Below, in pieces: positions 1-8,107 of a stretch of DNA of 36,588 nt. The stretch comes from Chloroflexota bacterium (GTDB lineage: Bacteria; Chloroflexota; Chloroflexia; Chloroflexales; Roseiflexaceae): assembly GCA_018969485.1 (NCBI GenBank), contig JAGWYG010000026.1, positions 1 to 36,588 on the forward strand, read 5' to 3'. Position 1 is the stretch's first letter. Every line of letters begins with the position of its first letter. The notes under the pieces are model-generated. The model had not been told where the DNA came from, made no database searches, and worked only from the letters and a program-made list of their open reading frames with translations. Position numbers and translations under genes: made by a program.

Positions 1-135
1 GTCGGCGCCTCCGGAGCCGGCGCTGGGGTCGGCGCCTCCGGAGCCGGCGCTGGGGTCGGCGCCTCCGGAGCCGGCGCTGGGGTCGGCGCCTCCGGAGCCG
101 GCGCTGGGGTCGGCGCCTCCGGAGCCGGCGCTGCT
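1..135. repeat. 27-bp in-frame tandem repeat in the kinase stalk
   Basis: Five copies of a 27-bp unit start at 1, 28, 55, 82 and 109. The first four look identical and the fifth diverges only at its last bases. The array continues past the left edge. Being a multiple of three, each unit adds nine residues of Ala/Pro/Glu/Thr stalk on the minus strand. Near-identity of units suggests recent expansion by slippage or recombination, so copy number probably varies between strains. Confidence 0.95.
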
Positions 136-1463
136 GGTGCTGGCGTCGGCGGCACTGCCGTCGCAACCCGCGGGCGACGCGTTGGCGCAGGCGTCGCAGT
201 CGGCTCGGCAGTTGCCGTCGGCGTCGCAGTCGGCTCGGCAGTTGCCGTCGGCGTCGCAGTCGGTGCCGACGTCGCGGTCGGTGCTGACGTCGCGGTCGGT
301 TCGGCAGTTGCCGTCGGCGTCACAGTCGGCTCGGCAGTTGCCGTCGGCGTCGCTGCGCCGATCGCCTGGCCAAACAGCCGGGCTGCGCTGTCGATGCCCT
401 CCACTGACCCCGGGCCGGTTCCACCTGGTGCCAGCATCAGTACGACCGCCAGCACACCAGCAGTGCTGGCGGTTCCGATCGCAATCAGCGCAACGCGCAA
501 CCGTGGTGCCCATCCCGCTGCTCCAGGCGCCGAATCCGGTCGCGCTACCGTGTCGTCTGATGATGCAGGCTGCTGGAAGCGGGCTGCCCAGGTTTGGCGG
601 AGTTGCTCACTGAATTGCCTCATCGGCTCGGTGATCGCCGAACTCGGCTTCGTTTGCCGTTGCTGCAGCCCTTGCTCGATGTGCACGAGCGCTGCCTGCA
701 TTTCTCGGGCTGATTGCCAGCGCTGCTCCGGTGCGATCTCGAGACCACGCAAAATCCACTTTGTCAGTGCGTCTGGCAACGATGGTGGCTTGACGAGCGG
801 ATCAATCTTCTTTGCCATGATGGACTGATAGCGCGTCGGCGAATCGACAGGCTTGGTGCCCGTCGCAAGAAAATACAGCGTTGCCGACAACGAAAAGATA
901 TCAGTGCGCATATCTGTTTCTGCACCGATGATCTGTTCGTATGGTGCGTAGTCTTTGGTCAGTGCTTTTACACTGACATCACCGCCACGTTTCGCGATGC
1001 CAAAATCGATGAGATATGCCCGATCATTGGACACACTCTTGATGATGTTGCCAGGCTTGATGTCGCGGTGAACGACTGGCGGGTTCTGCTTATGGATATA
1101 TTCGAGGACTGACAAGAGCTGCTTGCCGAGATCAATAACCTCTTCAATCGAGAGAGCGTCTTCTCGCTGTGATAATGGCAGCCCATCGATGAAGTCCATC
1201 ACGATGTAGTGATGATACCCTTCGGTAAATTGATCACTGATCCTAGGCAAATTCGTATGGCTCAAATTGAGCAAAATGTCTACTTCGGTCTCAATGTCAC
1301 GGCGTTCTTGATCATTTCTGACGTATATCTGCTTGATTGCGACGCGTGTACCGCGTAAATTCGTATCAACTGCTTCAAATACCTGACCAGCTCCACCTTT
1401 TCCGGCGAAACGCAGAATACGATAGCGTTGATTTGATAGACGTGGCAGAATCTCAGTTGTCAT
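1..1463 (-). CDS. Membrane Ser/Thr protein kinase, C-terminus cut by window edge
   Basis: Hanks-type (PknB-like) kinase. The start ATG is at 1463 and the frame stays open to base 1, giving 487 visible residues. Seen: a Gly-rich loop around residues 20-27 (AGKGGAGQ), VAIK with Lys44, HRDIKPGN with catalytic Asp135, IDFGIAK with Asp153, and an APYEQ activation segment near 173-177. A hydrophobic segment at about 322-345 should anchor it, with the kinase inside and the tail outside. The tail is low-complexity: TPTATAEP-type repeats at about 371-425, then nine-residue APAPEAPTP repeats to the edge. No PASTA domain is visible, but one could lie beyond the edge. The kinase half is visibly less GC-rich than the neighbouring genes. 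The substrate is unknown; the exposed stalk suggests a surface-sensing or cell-wall-spanning role, which is inference. Confidence 0.9.
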   Translation of the reverse strand, partial: MTTEILPRLSNQRYRILRFAGKGGAGQVFEAVDTNLRGTRVAIKQIYVRNDQERRDIETEVDILLNLSHTNLPRISDQFTEGYHHYIVMDFIDGLPLSQREDALSIEEVIDLGKQLLSVLEYIHKQNPPVVHRDIKPGNIIKSVSNDRAYLIDFGIAKRGGDVSVKALTKDYAPYEQIIGAETDMRTDIFSLSATLYFLATGTKPVDSPTRYQSIMAKKIDPLVKPPSLPDALTKWILRGLEIAPEQRWQSAREMQAALVHIEQGLQQRQTKPSSAITEPMRQFSEQLRQTWAARFQQPASSDDTVARPDSAPGAAGWAPRLRVALIAIGTASTAGVLAVVLMLAPGGTGPGSVEGIDSAARLFGQAIGAATPTATAEPTVTPTATAEPTATSAPTATSAPTATPTATAEPTATPTATAEPTATPAPTRRPRVATAVPPTPAPAAPAPEAPTPAPAPEAPTPAPAPEAPTPAPAPEAPTPAPAPEAP

Positions 1464-2410
1464 GCAGTAACCTCACGAGTAGTCATCATATTACCATTGA
1501 TGAGGTTGCAAATGATATTACTGATCGGTATGAGTGGCGAATCGTTGCCTTCAATGCGGTCGTGTATGATTACCGATTGATCGCTGCGTTACATCGTTGA
1601 CAATCAACACGATTCGTTACGAGTCTGGCCGGACATTGCATGGATGATCGACGGGCCGGCGGTGCTGCTGCGAACTCACGACCGGTTATGCAGCCCTCAG
1701 CGTGCGAAGAACCGGTTTTGTAGCACACGTGATTCTCAGCCCGCGCTCATTGTATCACAGATTCTGATCAACTGGAGTGGTGCATGCGATTCAATGATCC
1801 GACCCGACAGCACGCTCGGTGCGCGAGGTGGGCATACTGCCGTCAGCGATCGCCCGGCATCCGGCGTGTGCTGACCAATCATATCGTCGGCATGTTCAGC
1901 AGGTAGACGAGGGCATACATGGATGGATGCCAGCGATGGCGGCCTGGTGACTCAACCGCCCGCCGGAATGATGTACTGCATGGCATAGATGACTCATCGC
2001 GGGTATCGCTGCGGCCGCAGCACGTGGTCAGCATGGGCGGGTGCCACATTCAATGGATGCCCGGCGATACGGGCCGGATGACTCGGCCGCGTTCTGGAGT
2101 GTGGTGCGGCAACTGTGTGAGTGGTCACGGCGCGGATTGCACGCAACAGGTATCGTGGTGCGATGTTTGGGTGGATACGAATCGCGCCGGGCGCGTTCGG
2201 TGCGCGCGTGCATCGATCAGCACCGGCCGCGAGATATGGCGCGCGCATCGAGCGGATACGCCGTCGATTCCTGCACGACGGCCCGACAAGCCTGGAGCGC
2301 ACAGTGTGCGTGGTGGCAGCGCGAGCGCGCCTCCCTGCGCGCAGCGCCGGGCGTGACCGCCCCGTCGCGGGTGTGGTACCGGCATCGGCCAGCCGTGCGC
2401 GTCGGGGTGC
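1464..2410. other. Gene-poor intergenic stretch of about 950 bp
   Basis: This lies between the kinase start and the modB stop. The part nearest the kinase (about 1464-1800) is relatively AT-rich and should hold the kinase promoter; TAATAT-like -10 candidates occur near 1490-1520 on the minus strand, but without a good -35. The part from about 1900 to 2410 is GC-rich, with several short frames that have no family-like features or convincing ribosome sites. It contains an imperfect repeat listed separately. I see no RNA gene or clear terminator. Confidence 0.6.
1923..2090. repeat. Imperfect ~37-bp direct repeat pair
   Basis: Copy A (1923-1959) and copy B (2053-2090) both begin ATGGATGCC, contain GCGAT and GGCC-like blocks and end with TGACTC followed by CCGC, at roughly 80% identity with one gap. 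A further isolated GATGACTC lies near 1987. Nothing ties the repeat to a known element. It could be a degraded mobile or REP-like sequence. Confidence 0.45.
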
Positions 2411-3196
2411 TCAGCGCTCGTCGGCGCGCCACAGGATGCGGCGCGTGAGCGCCAGCACCGCGAACGAGATCACCAGCAGCACTGCCGCCAGCGTGAGCGC
2501 CACCTGCAGATCGCGCTCGAACCCCAGATAGATCGCCAGCGGCATGGTCTGCGTCAGGCCGGGCAGATTGCCGGCGAAGATGATCGTGGCGCCAAACTCG
2601 CCCAGCGCCCGCGCCCAGGTCATCACCACGCCGCCGATCAGCGCCGGCCCCGCCAGCGGCACCGTGACCAGCCGGAAGGCCTGGAAGGTGCTGGCGCCAT
2701 CGAGCGCGGCGGCGTGCTCGAGCTCACGCTCGACGGCGGCGAAGCCACCGACGGCAGTGCGGACATAGTATGGCGCCGCGACGAAACACTGCGCCAGGAC
2801 GACCGCGATCGGGCTGAAGGCGATGGTGAGATCGTGGCTCTCGAGCCAGCCGCCGAGCGGGCCACGCCGGCCGAAGACCAGCAGCAGCGCGATGCCGGCG
2901 ACGGCCGGCGGCAGGACCATCGGCAGGTCGACGAGCGTGTCGACGATGCGCTGGCCGCGGAACTGGTGCCGCGCCAGCAGCCAGGCGAGCGGCGTGCCGC
3001 CGACGACCGCCAGCAGCGTGGCGCCGAGCGAGGTGCCCAGGCTGACGCGGATGGCGTCGCTGACGGCTGGCTGGCGCCAGGCGCCGGCGAACTGCCCGAC
3101 GTCGAGCCGCCCGCCCAGCGCGACGAGCGGGATGAGCAGGTAGGCGAGGGCGGGCAGCGCGGCGATCAGCAGCAGCGCGTGTGGTCGTCGGTTCAT
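2411..3196 (-). CDS. modB: Molybdate ABC transporter permease ModB
   Basis: Inner-membrane channel subunit of a molybdate/tungstate importer, 261 aa. It is hydrophobic throughout with about five to six membrane segments. The cytoplasmic EAA-type loop that docks the ATPase is visible as EHAAALDGASTFQAFRLVTV. The ATG at 3196 has AGGA about 8 bp upstream; a GTG at 3211 would add five residues. It follows modA by 65 bp on the same strand and presumably shares its promoter. The expected ATPase gene modC does not follow: the next 950 bp are non-coding. The ATPase must be elsewhere or shared. Confidence 0.92.
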   Translation of the reverse strand: MNRRPHALLLIAALPALAYLLIPLVALGGRLDVGQFAGAWRQPAVSDAIRVSLGTSLGATLLAVVGGTPLAWLLARHQFRGQRIVDTLVDLPMVLPPAVAGIALLLVFGRRGPLGGWLESHDLTIAFSPIAVVLAQCFVAAPYYVRTAVGGFAAVERELEHAAALDGASTFQAFRLVTVPLAGPALIGGVVMTWARALGEFGATIIFAGNLPGLTQTMPLAIYLGFERDLQVALTLAAVLLVISFAVLALTRRILWRADER

Positions 3197-3261
3197 CGCA
3201 TCCTGTCGCACCGTCCGTCGCCGTCAGGATGCAGGCCGGCATGATCGTCGCCGCAGCGCGG

Positions 3262-4038
3262 TCATGGCGCGGCGCCGAATCCGTGGCGCGCCAGCACCGC
3301 CTGGCCGTCGGCCGATGCCACGTAGGCCACGAACGCCGTGGCGCCGGCGCCGGCATCGTCGAGCGCCGCGATCGGGTAGCTGGCCACCACATTCAGCGGC
3401 TCGTCGATCGCGAGCGACCGCACCGCCGCAGCGGCCGCGTCAGTCGCGTAGACGATCCCGCCATCGGCTTCGTCGAGGGCGACCTTGTTCACCACCGCCC
3501 GGACATTATCCTCGTAGCTCACGACGTTGGCAAGCACGCGCTGGCGAAAGCCGTCGCCATAGCCGGCGGCCGCCGCATTGTCTAGCACCGTCAGGCTGTA
3601 TTCCCCGACGGGCACGACGTCGGCGGCCAGCACCAGCCGCAGCCCGGGGCGCGCCAGGTCGCGCAGCAGGTCGATGCCGCCGGGATTGTCTGGCGGCGTG
3701 ATCACGACCAGCCGGTTGCGCGCGAACACGGTGACCTGCGCCGCGCTGATCCGGCCGCCGGCGATGACCGCATGCATCTGCTTCGCGTTGGCCGAGGCGA
3801 AGACGTGCGCCGGCGCGCCTTCGTTGATCTGCGTCGCAAGCTGCTGCGATCCGGCGAAATTGAACACGACGTCGCTGCCCGGGTTGGCCGCCTCGAAGCC
3901 GCGTCCCAACTCCTCGAACGCCTCGGTCAGCGATGCCGCAGCGTAGACGTTGATCGTGCCGCCCGGCTGCACCGCGCTGCAGCCGATGAGCATGGCCAGC
4001 ATGATGATGCCGCTGGCTGCCGCGCGGATGTGTCGCAT
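3262..4038 (-). CDS. modA: Molybdate-binding lipoprotein ModA
   Basis: Extracytoplasmic solute-binding protein for molybdate/tungstate, 258 aa. The N-terminus is a lipoprotein signal ending in the lipobox LIGC (Cys20), so the protein is anchored to the membrane. The mature part starts with the ModA-type block INVYAAASLTEAFEEL, followed by FNFAGSQQLATQI and a VFASAN segment. The ATG at 4038 is preceded by a GGGGG-containing ribosome site; longer upstream frames lack a signal peptide. First gene of modAB, with a promoter at 4116-4144 and a probable operator at 4081-4103 in its leader. Confidence 0.93.
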   Translation of the reverse strand: MRHIRAAASGIIMLAMLIGCSAVQPGGTINVYAAASLTEAFEELGRGFEAANPGSDVVFNFAGSQQLATQINEGAPAHVFASANAKQMHAVIAGGRISAAQVTVFARNRLVVITPPDNPGGIDLLRDLARPGLRLVLAADVVPVGEYSLTVLDNAAAAGYGDGFRQRVLANVVSYEDNVRAVVNKVALDEADGGIVYATDAAAAAVRSLAIDEPLNVVASYPIAALDDAGAGATAFVAYVASADGQAVLARHGFGAAP

Positions 4039-4080
4039 ACTGCCCCCGTCTCTCTGCGCCCCGGTCGCAGCCGAACCAGT

Positions 4081-4103
4081 CAATACTGTTTCACGCAGTA
4101 TTG
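4081..4103. promoter_or_regulatory. Perfect inverted repeat, probable operator of the PadR regulator
   Basis: CAATACTG (4081-4088) and its exact complement CAGTATTG (4096-4103) are separated by 7 bp. The repeat lies between the divergent modA and padR genes, just downstream of the predicted modA -10 element (4116-4121), where a bound dimer would block transcription. A further GATACT half-site overlaps that -10. PadR-type dimers usually bind ATAC/GTAT-centred palindromes, which fits. Confidence 0.75.
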
Positions 4104-4115
4104 ATGAATGCTGCG

Positions 4116-4144
4116 ATACTACCGCGGGAGCCGGAGGCTGTCAA
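4116..4144 (-). promoter_or_regulatory. Sigma-70-type promoter for modAB
   Basis: On the minus strand: -35 TTGACA (4139-4144), a 17-bp spacer and -10 TAGTAT (4116-4121). The predicted transcription start is near 4109, immediately before the 4081-4103 inverted repeat. The -35 element falls close to the padR ribosome site on the other strand, so the divergent signals overlap. Confidence 0.75.
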
Positions 4145-4155
4145 GAGGGGATGCG

Positions 4156-4698
4156 ATGAGTCCGATGGTCAAACTCCCGCTCGGCATGGAATACGCGCTG
4201 CTGGGCCTGATGCGTGGCGCGCCGGCGCACGCCTACGCCATCCACAAGCGGCTCGCACAGACCGACGTCCTGCGCCTGGTGTGGCACGTCAAGCAGCGGC
4301 AGACCTATGCCGCGCTGGACCGGCTGGTCGACGAGGGGTACATTCGCGAGCACCGGGAAGTCGCCGGGCGCCGTCCGCCGCGGCGGATGTTCCAGCTCAC
4401 CGCCGCCGGCGAGGCTGCCTATGCGCGCTGGGTGACCACGCCGGTGCAGCATGGGCGCGAGTTTCGCCAGGAGTTCATGGCGCGGCTGTACTGTGCCGGC
4501 CGCGAGGGGCCGGCGACGCTCGCGGTGCTGATCGCTGCGCAGGAGGCGGCCTGTGCCGAGCGTATCGCGTGGCTGGCCAGCCAGGCCGAGGATGCAGCCA
4601 CCGCACCGCTCGACCGGCTGGTGGTCCGGTTCCGGCTCGGGCAACTGCTGGCCACGCGCACCTGGCTGGCCGAGTGCCGCGCCGAACTGCTCGGGTAG
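4156..4698 (+). CDS. PadR-family transcriptional regulator
   Basis: 180-aa winged-helix repressor. The N-terminal half has the PadR layout: GMEYALLGLMRGAPAHAYAI (helix 1), a helix-turn-helix with QTYAALDRLVDEGYI, a wing (EVAGRRPPRRMFQLT) and TAAGEAAYARW leading into the dimerisation domain. The C-terminal half is helical (Vir-like), with LDRLVVRFRLGQLLATRTWL. The ATG at 4156 is preceded by AGGGG; an upstream ATG at 4108 would add 16 residues. It is divergent from modA across a perfect palindrome, so it most likely controls modAB and itself. The ligand could be molybdate/tungstate or a cofactor product, which is inference. Confidence 0.85.
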   Translation: MSPMVKLPLGMEYALLGLMRGAPAHAYAIHKRLAQTDVLRLVWHVKQRQTYAALDRLVDEGYIREHREVAGRRPPRRMFQLTAAGEAAYARWVTTPVQHGREFRQEFMARLYCAGREGPATLAVLIAAQEAACAERIAWLASQAEDAATAPLDRLVVRFRLGQLLATRTWLAECRAELLG

Positions 4699-4846
4699 CG
4701 CCGGCGGTGGCGTGCTGGGCATGCGTGGCGCGCGGCATCATTCGCGCCCAGCGCTGGAATCTGGTACGCTGGACGCGCGGGCGGTGGCCGGCGCGCACCG
4801 CGCGGCGTCGTGACGAATGCGGGCGAGCCGCCCCGAGGTGAACGCG

Positions 4847-6157
4847 ATGCGAACGACAGGCCTGCTCATCGGCGGCGCGCTGGGCGTCGTGCTGCTGCTC
4901 GCCCTGGCCGGCACGGCGCGCCCCGCCGTTCCCGCCGCGCCTCCGCCCGCCGGCGCATCCGCTGGCCCGCGCCGCCCGTTCCCCGCCCATGTGGCCTACG
5001 CTCCCGGCACGCTGCGCCCGAGCCAGTTCACCCAGGCCGAGCTCGACGATCACGTGCGCCAGTTCTATCAGGCCTGGAAGCGCGACTACCTGGTGCCGGC
5101 GGGCGTGAGCGCCACCGGCCGGCCGCGCTACCGCGTGGCGTTCGGCACCGGCTCGAGCGCCACCGTCTCCGAGGGCCAGGGCTACGGCATGATCATCGTC
5201 GCCTATCTCGCCGGCCACGATCCCGCCGCGCAGACGCTGTTCGACGGGCTCTGGGCGTTCGCCCGGGCACATCCCAGCGGTGGCGACCCGCGCCTGATGA
5301 CCTGGAAGGTCGATGGCGATGCCGCCGTCGAGGGCAATGCCAGCGCATTCGACGGCGACGCCGACATGGCATACGCGCTCCTGCTGGCCGACGCCCAGTG
5401 GGGCAGCGCTGGCGCGGTCGACTACCGGCAGGCGGCGCTCACGCTGCTGGACGGCATCCTCGCCGCGACGATCGGCGCCACCAGCCGGCTGCCGCTGCTG
5501 GGCGACTGGGTGGAGCCGGACGGGACGCCGTACAGCCAGGGCACGCCGCGCACGTCCGACATCATGCCGGCGCACTTCCGCGCCTTCGGCCGTGCGACCG
5601 GCGATGCGCGCTGGGCCGCCGTGATCCGCCAGTCCCAGGCGGCGATCCTGGCCATCCAGGCGGAGTACAGCCCGCTGACCGGGCTGGTGCCGGATTTCCT
5701 CATCGGCTGTGCCGTGGCCTGCGCGCCGGCGCCGGCCGGCTTTCTCGAGGGACCGCACGACGGCCACTACCACTACAACGCCGGTCGCGTGCCATGGCGC
5801 ATCGGCAGCGATGCCGTGCTCAACGGCGACGCCGCCTCGACGGCGATCGTGCGCCGCCTGGTCGCGTGGCTGAACGGTGCGGCGCACGGCTCCGCCCTGC
5901 AGATCAAGGCCGGCTATCAGCTGGACGGCACGGCGAACGGTGACTATTTCACGACATTCTTCGCCGCACCGGTCGGCGTGGCCGCGATGGCGTCGCCGAC
6001 GCAGCAGGCGTTCCTCGACGACATCTACCTGCATGTCCACGACCGCCACGAGGGCTATTACGAGGACTCGGTGACGCTGCTCAGCCTGCTGGTGCTCACC
6101 GGCAACGCCTGGGACCCCACCGCCACGACGAGCCATGTTCCGTTTGTGGCGCGCTGA
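4847..6157 (+). CDS. Glycoside hydrolase family 8 endoglucanase-like enzyme
   Basis: 436-aa secreted or membrane-anchored enzyme. The N-terminus (about 5-25) is a signal or anchor helix, followed by a Pro/Ala linker. GH8 hallmarks: TVSEGQGYGM with the likely general acid Glu109, and the family signature region AFDGDADMAYALLLADAQW (about 167-185) with acidic residues 169-173. The (alpha/alpha)6 barrel continues with GDWVEPDG and a C-terminal EGYYEDSVTLLSLLVLTG. GAGGTGA precedes the ATG at 4847. GH8 members hydrolyse cellulose, lichenan, chitosan or xylan; the substrate here cannot be read from sequence. No cellulose-synthase genes are adjacent, so a role in bacterial cellulose synthesis is not supported. 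Confidence 0.9.
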   Translation: MRTTGLLIGGALGVVLLLALAGTARPAVPAAPPPAGASAGPRRPFPAHVAYAPGTLRPSQFTQAELDDHVRQFYQAWKRDYLVPAGVSATGRPRYRVAFGTGSSATVSEGQGYGMIIVAYLAGHDPAAQTLFDGLWAFARAHPSGGDPRLMTWKVDGDAAVEGNASAFDGDADMAYALLLADAQWGSAGAVDYRQAALTLLDGILAATIGATSRLPLLGDWVEPDGTPYSQGTPRTSDIMPAHFRAFGRATGDARWAAVIRQSQAAILAIQAEYSPLTGLVPDFLIGCAVACAPAPAGFLEGPHDGHYHYNAGRVPWRIGSDAVLNGDAASTAIVRRLVAWLNGAAHGSALQIKAGYQLDGTANGDYFTTFFAAPVGVAAMASPTQQAFLDDIYLHVHDRHEGYYEDSVTLLSLLVLTGNAWDPTATTSHVPFVAR

Positions 6158-6215
6158 GTGGCACATGGCGCCATCACGCCCCATCGGCCCCGCCAGCCGC
6201 ACAGCCCGCCCCACC

Positions 6216-7343
6216 CTACGGGGCATCGGCCCGCGGCACGCTGAAGCGCACGCTGGTGCCCTGGCCGGCGCCGGCGCTGCTGGCGCTGATCGTGCCGCCA
6301 TGCGCCTGCACCAGCGCCCGGCAGATCGTCAGGCCGATGCCGGCGCCGCCGGTCGCCCGGGCGCGCGCCGGGTCGCTGCGGTAGAAGCGCTCGAAGATGT
6401 GTGGCAGGTGCTCGGCGGCGATGCCCACGCCGCTGTCGCGCACCCCGATCACCACATCCGCGCGCGTGTGGTCGACGCTGATGCATACCATGCCGCCGGC
6501 CGGCGTATGGCGCATGGCATTGTCCAGCAGGTTCACGATCACCTGGATGATCCGGTCGGCGTCGACCAGCACCTCCAGCGGTTCGGCGGGTGGCTGCCAC
6601 ACCAGGCGCACCTCGTGTGCGGCCAGGCGCGCCGCCAGCCGTGCCACCGCCGCATCGACCAGCGCCGCCACCGCGTGCCGCCCGCGGTGCAGCGCAAGTT
6701 CGGCCGCCTCGGCGTGCGACAGCTGCTGAAGGTCGTCGACCAGACGGCCGAGGCGGCGCGCCTCGTCGTGCACCAGCGCCCAGGTCGCGTCGTCGGCGAG
6801 CACCACGCCATCGAGGACGCCTTCGGCGTAGCCGGTGATGGTGGCCAGCGGCGTGCGCAGCTCGTGCGCCACGTCGCCGATCAGCGCGGTCCGGCGTCGC
6901 TCGGCGCCTTCGAGGGCGGCGGCCATCGCGTTGAATTGCGTCGCCAGTTGCGCGAGCTCGGCGCTGCCGCGCGGCGTCAGCCGTTCGTGATACTGGCCGG
7001 CGGCGATCCGTTCGCTGGCGGCGAGCACCTGGTGCAGCGGCTCGACGATCCGCCGCGACAGCCAGATGCTCATCAGGATCGCCACCACCGTCGCGGCAGC
7101 GCCGCTGAGCAGCAGCGCCTGGAGCATCGCCGTCTGGAACACGGCATCGGTCGCGCGCTCCATCGCCAGCATCATCGGGTCCATGCTCCACGTGGCGTCG
7201 GGGCCGAGCATCGCCAGCATCAGGCGTTCGTGCAGCGTGTGCGCGGTGAGCCATGTCACCAGCAGCAGCGTGCCGGTCGCCGCCGCGATCACCAGCAGAT
7301 GCGCCAGCAGCAGCCGTGTCGCCAGCCCGGGTGCACGCCGCAT
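6216..7343 (-). CDS. Sensor histidine kinase
   Basis: 375-aa membrane kinase. Two membrane helices (about 11-31 and 74-94) frame a short, Met-rich extracytoplasmic loop (LMLAMLGP, SMDPMMLAME). A HAMP-like linker follows, then the H-box DVAHELRTPL with His160, the N-box NLLDNAMRHTP, DSGVGI and GGAGIGLTICRALV for ATP binding. It starts 1 bp after the response regulator stop, so the pair is translationally coupled. The Met-rich sensor loop and the adjacent His/Met-rich DUF305 lipoprotein suggest metal (copper-type) sensing; this is inference. Confidence 0.92.
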   Translation of the reverse strand: MRRAPGLATRLLLAHLLVIAAATGTLLLVTWLTAHTLHERLMLAMLGPDATWSMDPMMLAMERATDAVFQTAMLQALLLSGAAATVVAILMSIWLSRRIVEPLHQVLAASERIAAGQYHERLTPRGSAELAQLATQFNAMAAALEGAERRRTALIGDVAHELRTPLATITGYAEGVLDGVVLADDATWALVHDEARRLGRLVDDLQQLSHAEAAELALHRGRHAVAALVDAAVARLAARLAAHEVRLVWQPPAEPLEVLVDADRIIQVIVNLLDNAMRHTPAGGMVCISVDHTRADVVIGVRDSGVGIAAEHLPHIFERFYRSDPARARATGGAGIGLTICRALVQAHGGTISASSAGAGQGTSVRFSVPRADAP

Positions 7344-7344
7344 C

Positions 7345-8037
7345 TCAGCGCCTCCGGCCAAAGCAGTACCCGACGCCGCGCACAGTGGTGATGAAGCGCG
7401 GCTGCGCAGCATCGTCGCCGAGTTTCTTGCGCAGGTTGGCGATGTGTACATCGACGACGTGGTCGTCGCCGTAGAAGGCGTGCCCCCAGACCTGCCCGAT
7501 GAGCTGGGCGCGGCTGAAGACGCGGCCCGGCGCGGCGACCAGCGTGTGCAGCAGCGCGTACTCCAGCTGCGTCAGCTCGACCGGGCGGCCGTCGCACCGC
7601 ACCTCGTGGCGCACGGTATCGAGCTGCAGACCGCCGCCGCCGAGCACCGCCGCCGCCGTGGCCAGCGGCCGCCGCCGCGGCCGGCGCAGCATCGCCCGCG
7701 CCCGTGCGACCAACTCGCGCGGCGAGAATGGCTTGACCAGGTAGTCGTCGGCGCCGACTTCCAGCCCGACCACGCGGTCGATCTCCTCGGCCCGCGCGGT
7801 GAGCATCAGCACGTAGGCGTCCGAGAAGCCGCGCAGCTCGCGACAGACTGCCAGCCCGTCGAGGTGCGGCAGCATCACGTCGAGCACCACCAGGTCCGGT
7901 TCGCAGGCGCGCGCCAGCGCCAGGCCGGTTGGCCCGTCATGTGCCAGCCGGACGCTGAAGCCGGCCTGCGCCAGGTAATCGCGCACCAGCCGCGCCAGCG
8001 CAACTTCATCCTCGACGATCAGGGCGATTGGCGTCAT
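7345..8037 (-). CDS. OmpR/PhoB-family response regulator
   Basis: 230 aa. The receiver domain shows the acidic pair ED (9-10), phospho-acceptor Asp53 in VLDVMLP, TAR at about 83-85 and VKPF. The C-terminal winged-helix DNA-binding domain ends with HIANLRKKLGDDAAQPRFIT and VRGVGYCF, as in OmpR/PhoB. ATG at 8037; a longer upstream frame has no family homology. It lies between the DUF305 gene (70-bp gap) and its cognate kinase (1-bp gap), so it probably regulates this cassette in response to the kinase. Confidence 0.94.
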   Translation of the reverse strand: MTPIALIVEDEVALARLVRDYLAQAGFSVRLAHDGPTGLALARACEPDLVVLDVMLPHLDGLAVCRELRGFSDAYVLMLTARAEEIDRVVGLEVGADDYLVKPFSPRELVARARAMLRRPRRRPLATAAAVLGGGGLQLDTVRHEVRCDGRPVELTQLEYALLHTLVAAPGRVFSRAQLIGQVWGHAFYGDDHVVDVHIANLRKKLGDDAAQPRFITTVRGVGYCFGRRR

Positions 8038-8107
8038 GGCATGCTCACGGAGCCCGGCGCACTGCGCCACATCCGGATCGCGCGGCGCCGTCCCGCGGCC
8101 GGCACCC

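Noticed and set aside
137-613. 158-codon plus-strand frame with SASQSARQLP-type repeats
   Set aside because: It is the reverse reading of the kinase's repeat tail; periodicity, not selection, keeps it open.
4039-4155. Moco riboswitch or ModE site upstream of modA
   Set aside because: The leader is only about 70 nt and is filled by the palindrome and ribosome site; no Moco-type fold or ModE-like motif could be drawn.
4475-6301. 608-codon minus-strand open frame
   Set aside because: Antisense to PadR and the GH8 gene, which have clear motifs and ribosome sites; the frame is Arg/Gly/Ala-rich with no domain.
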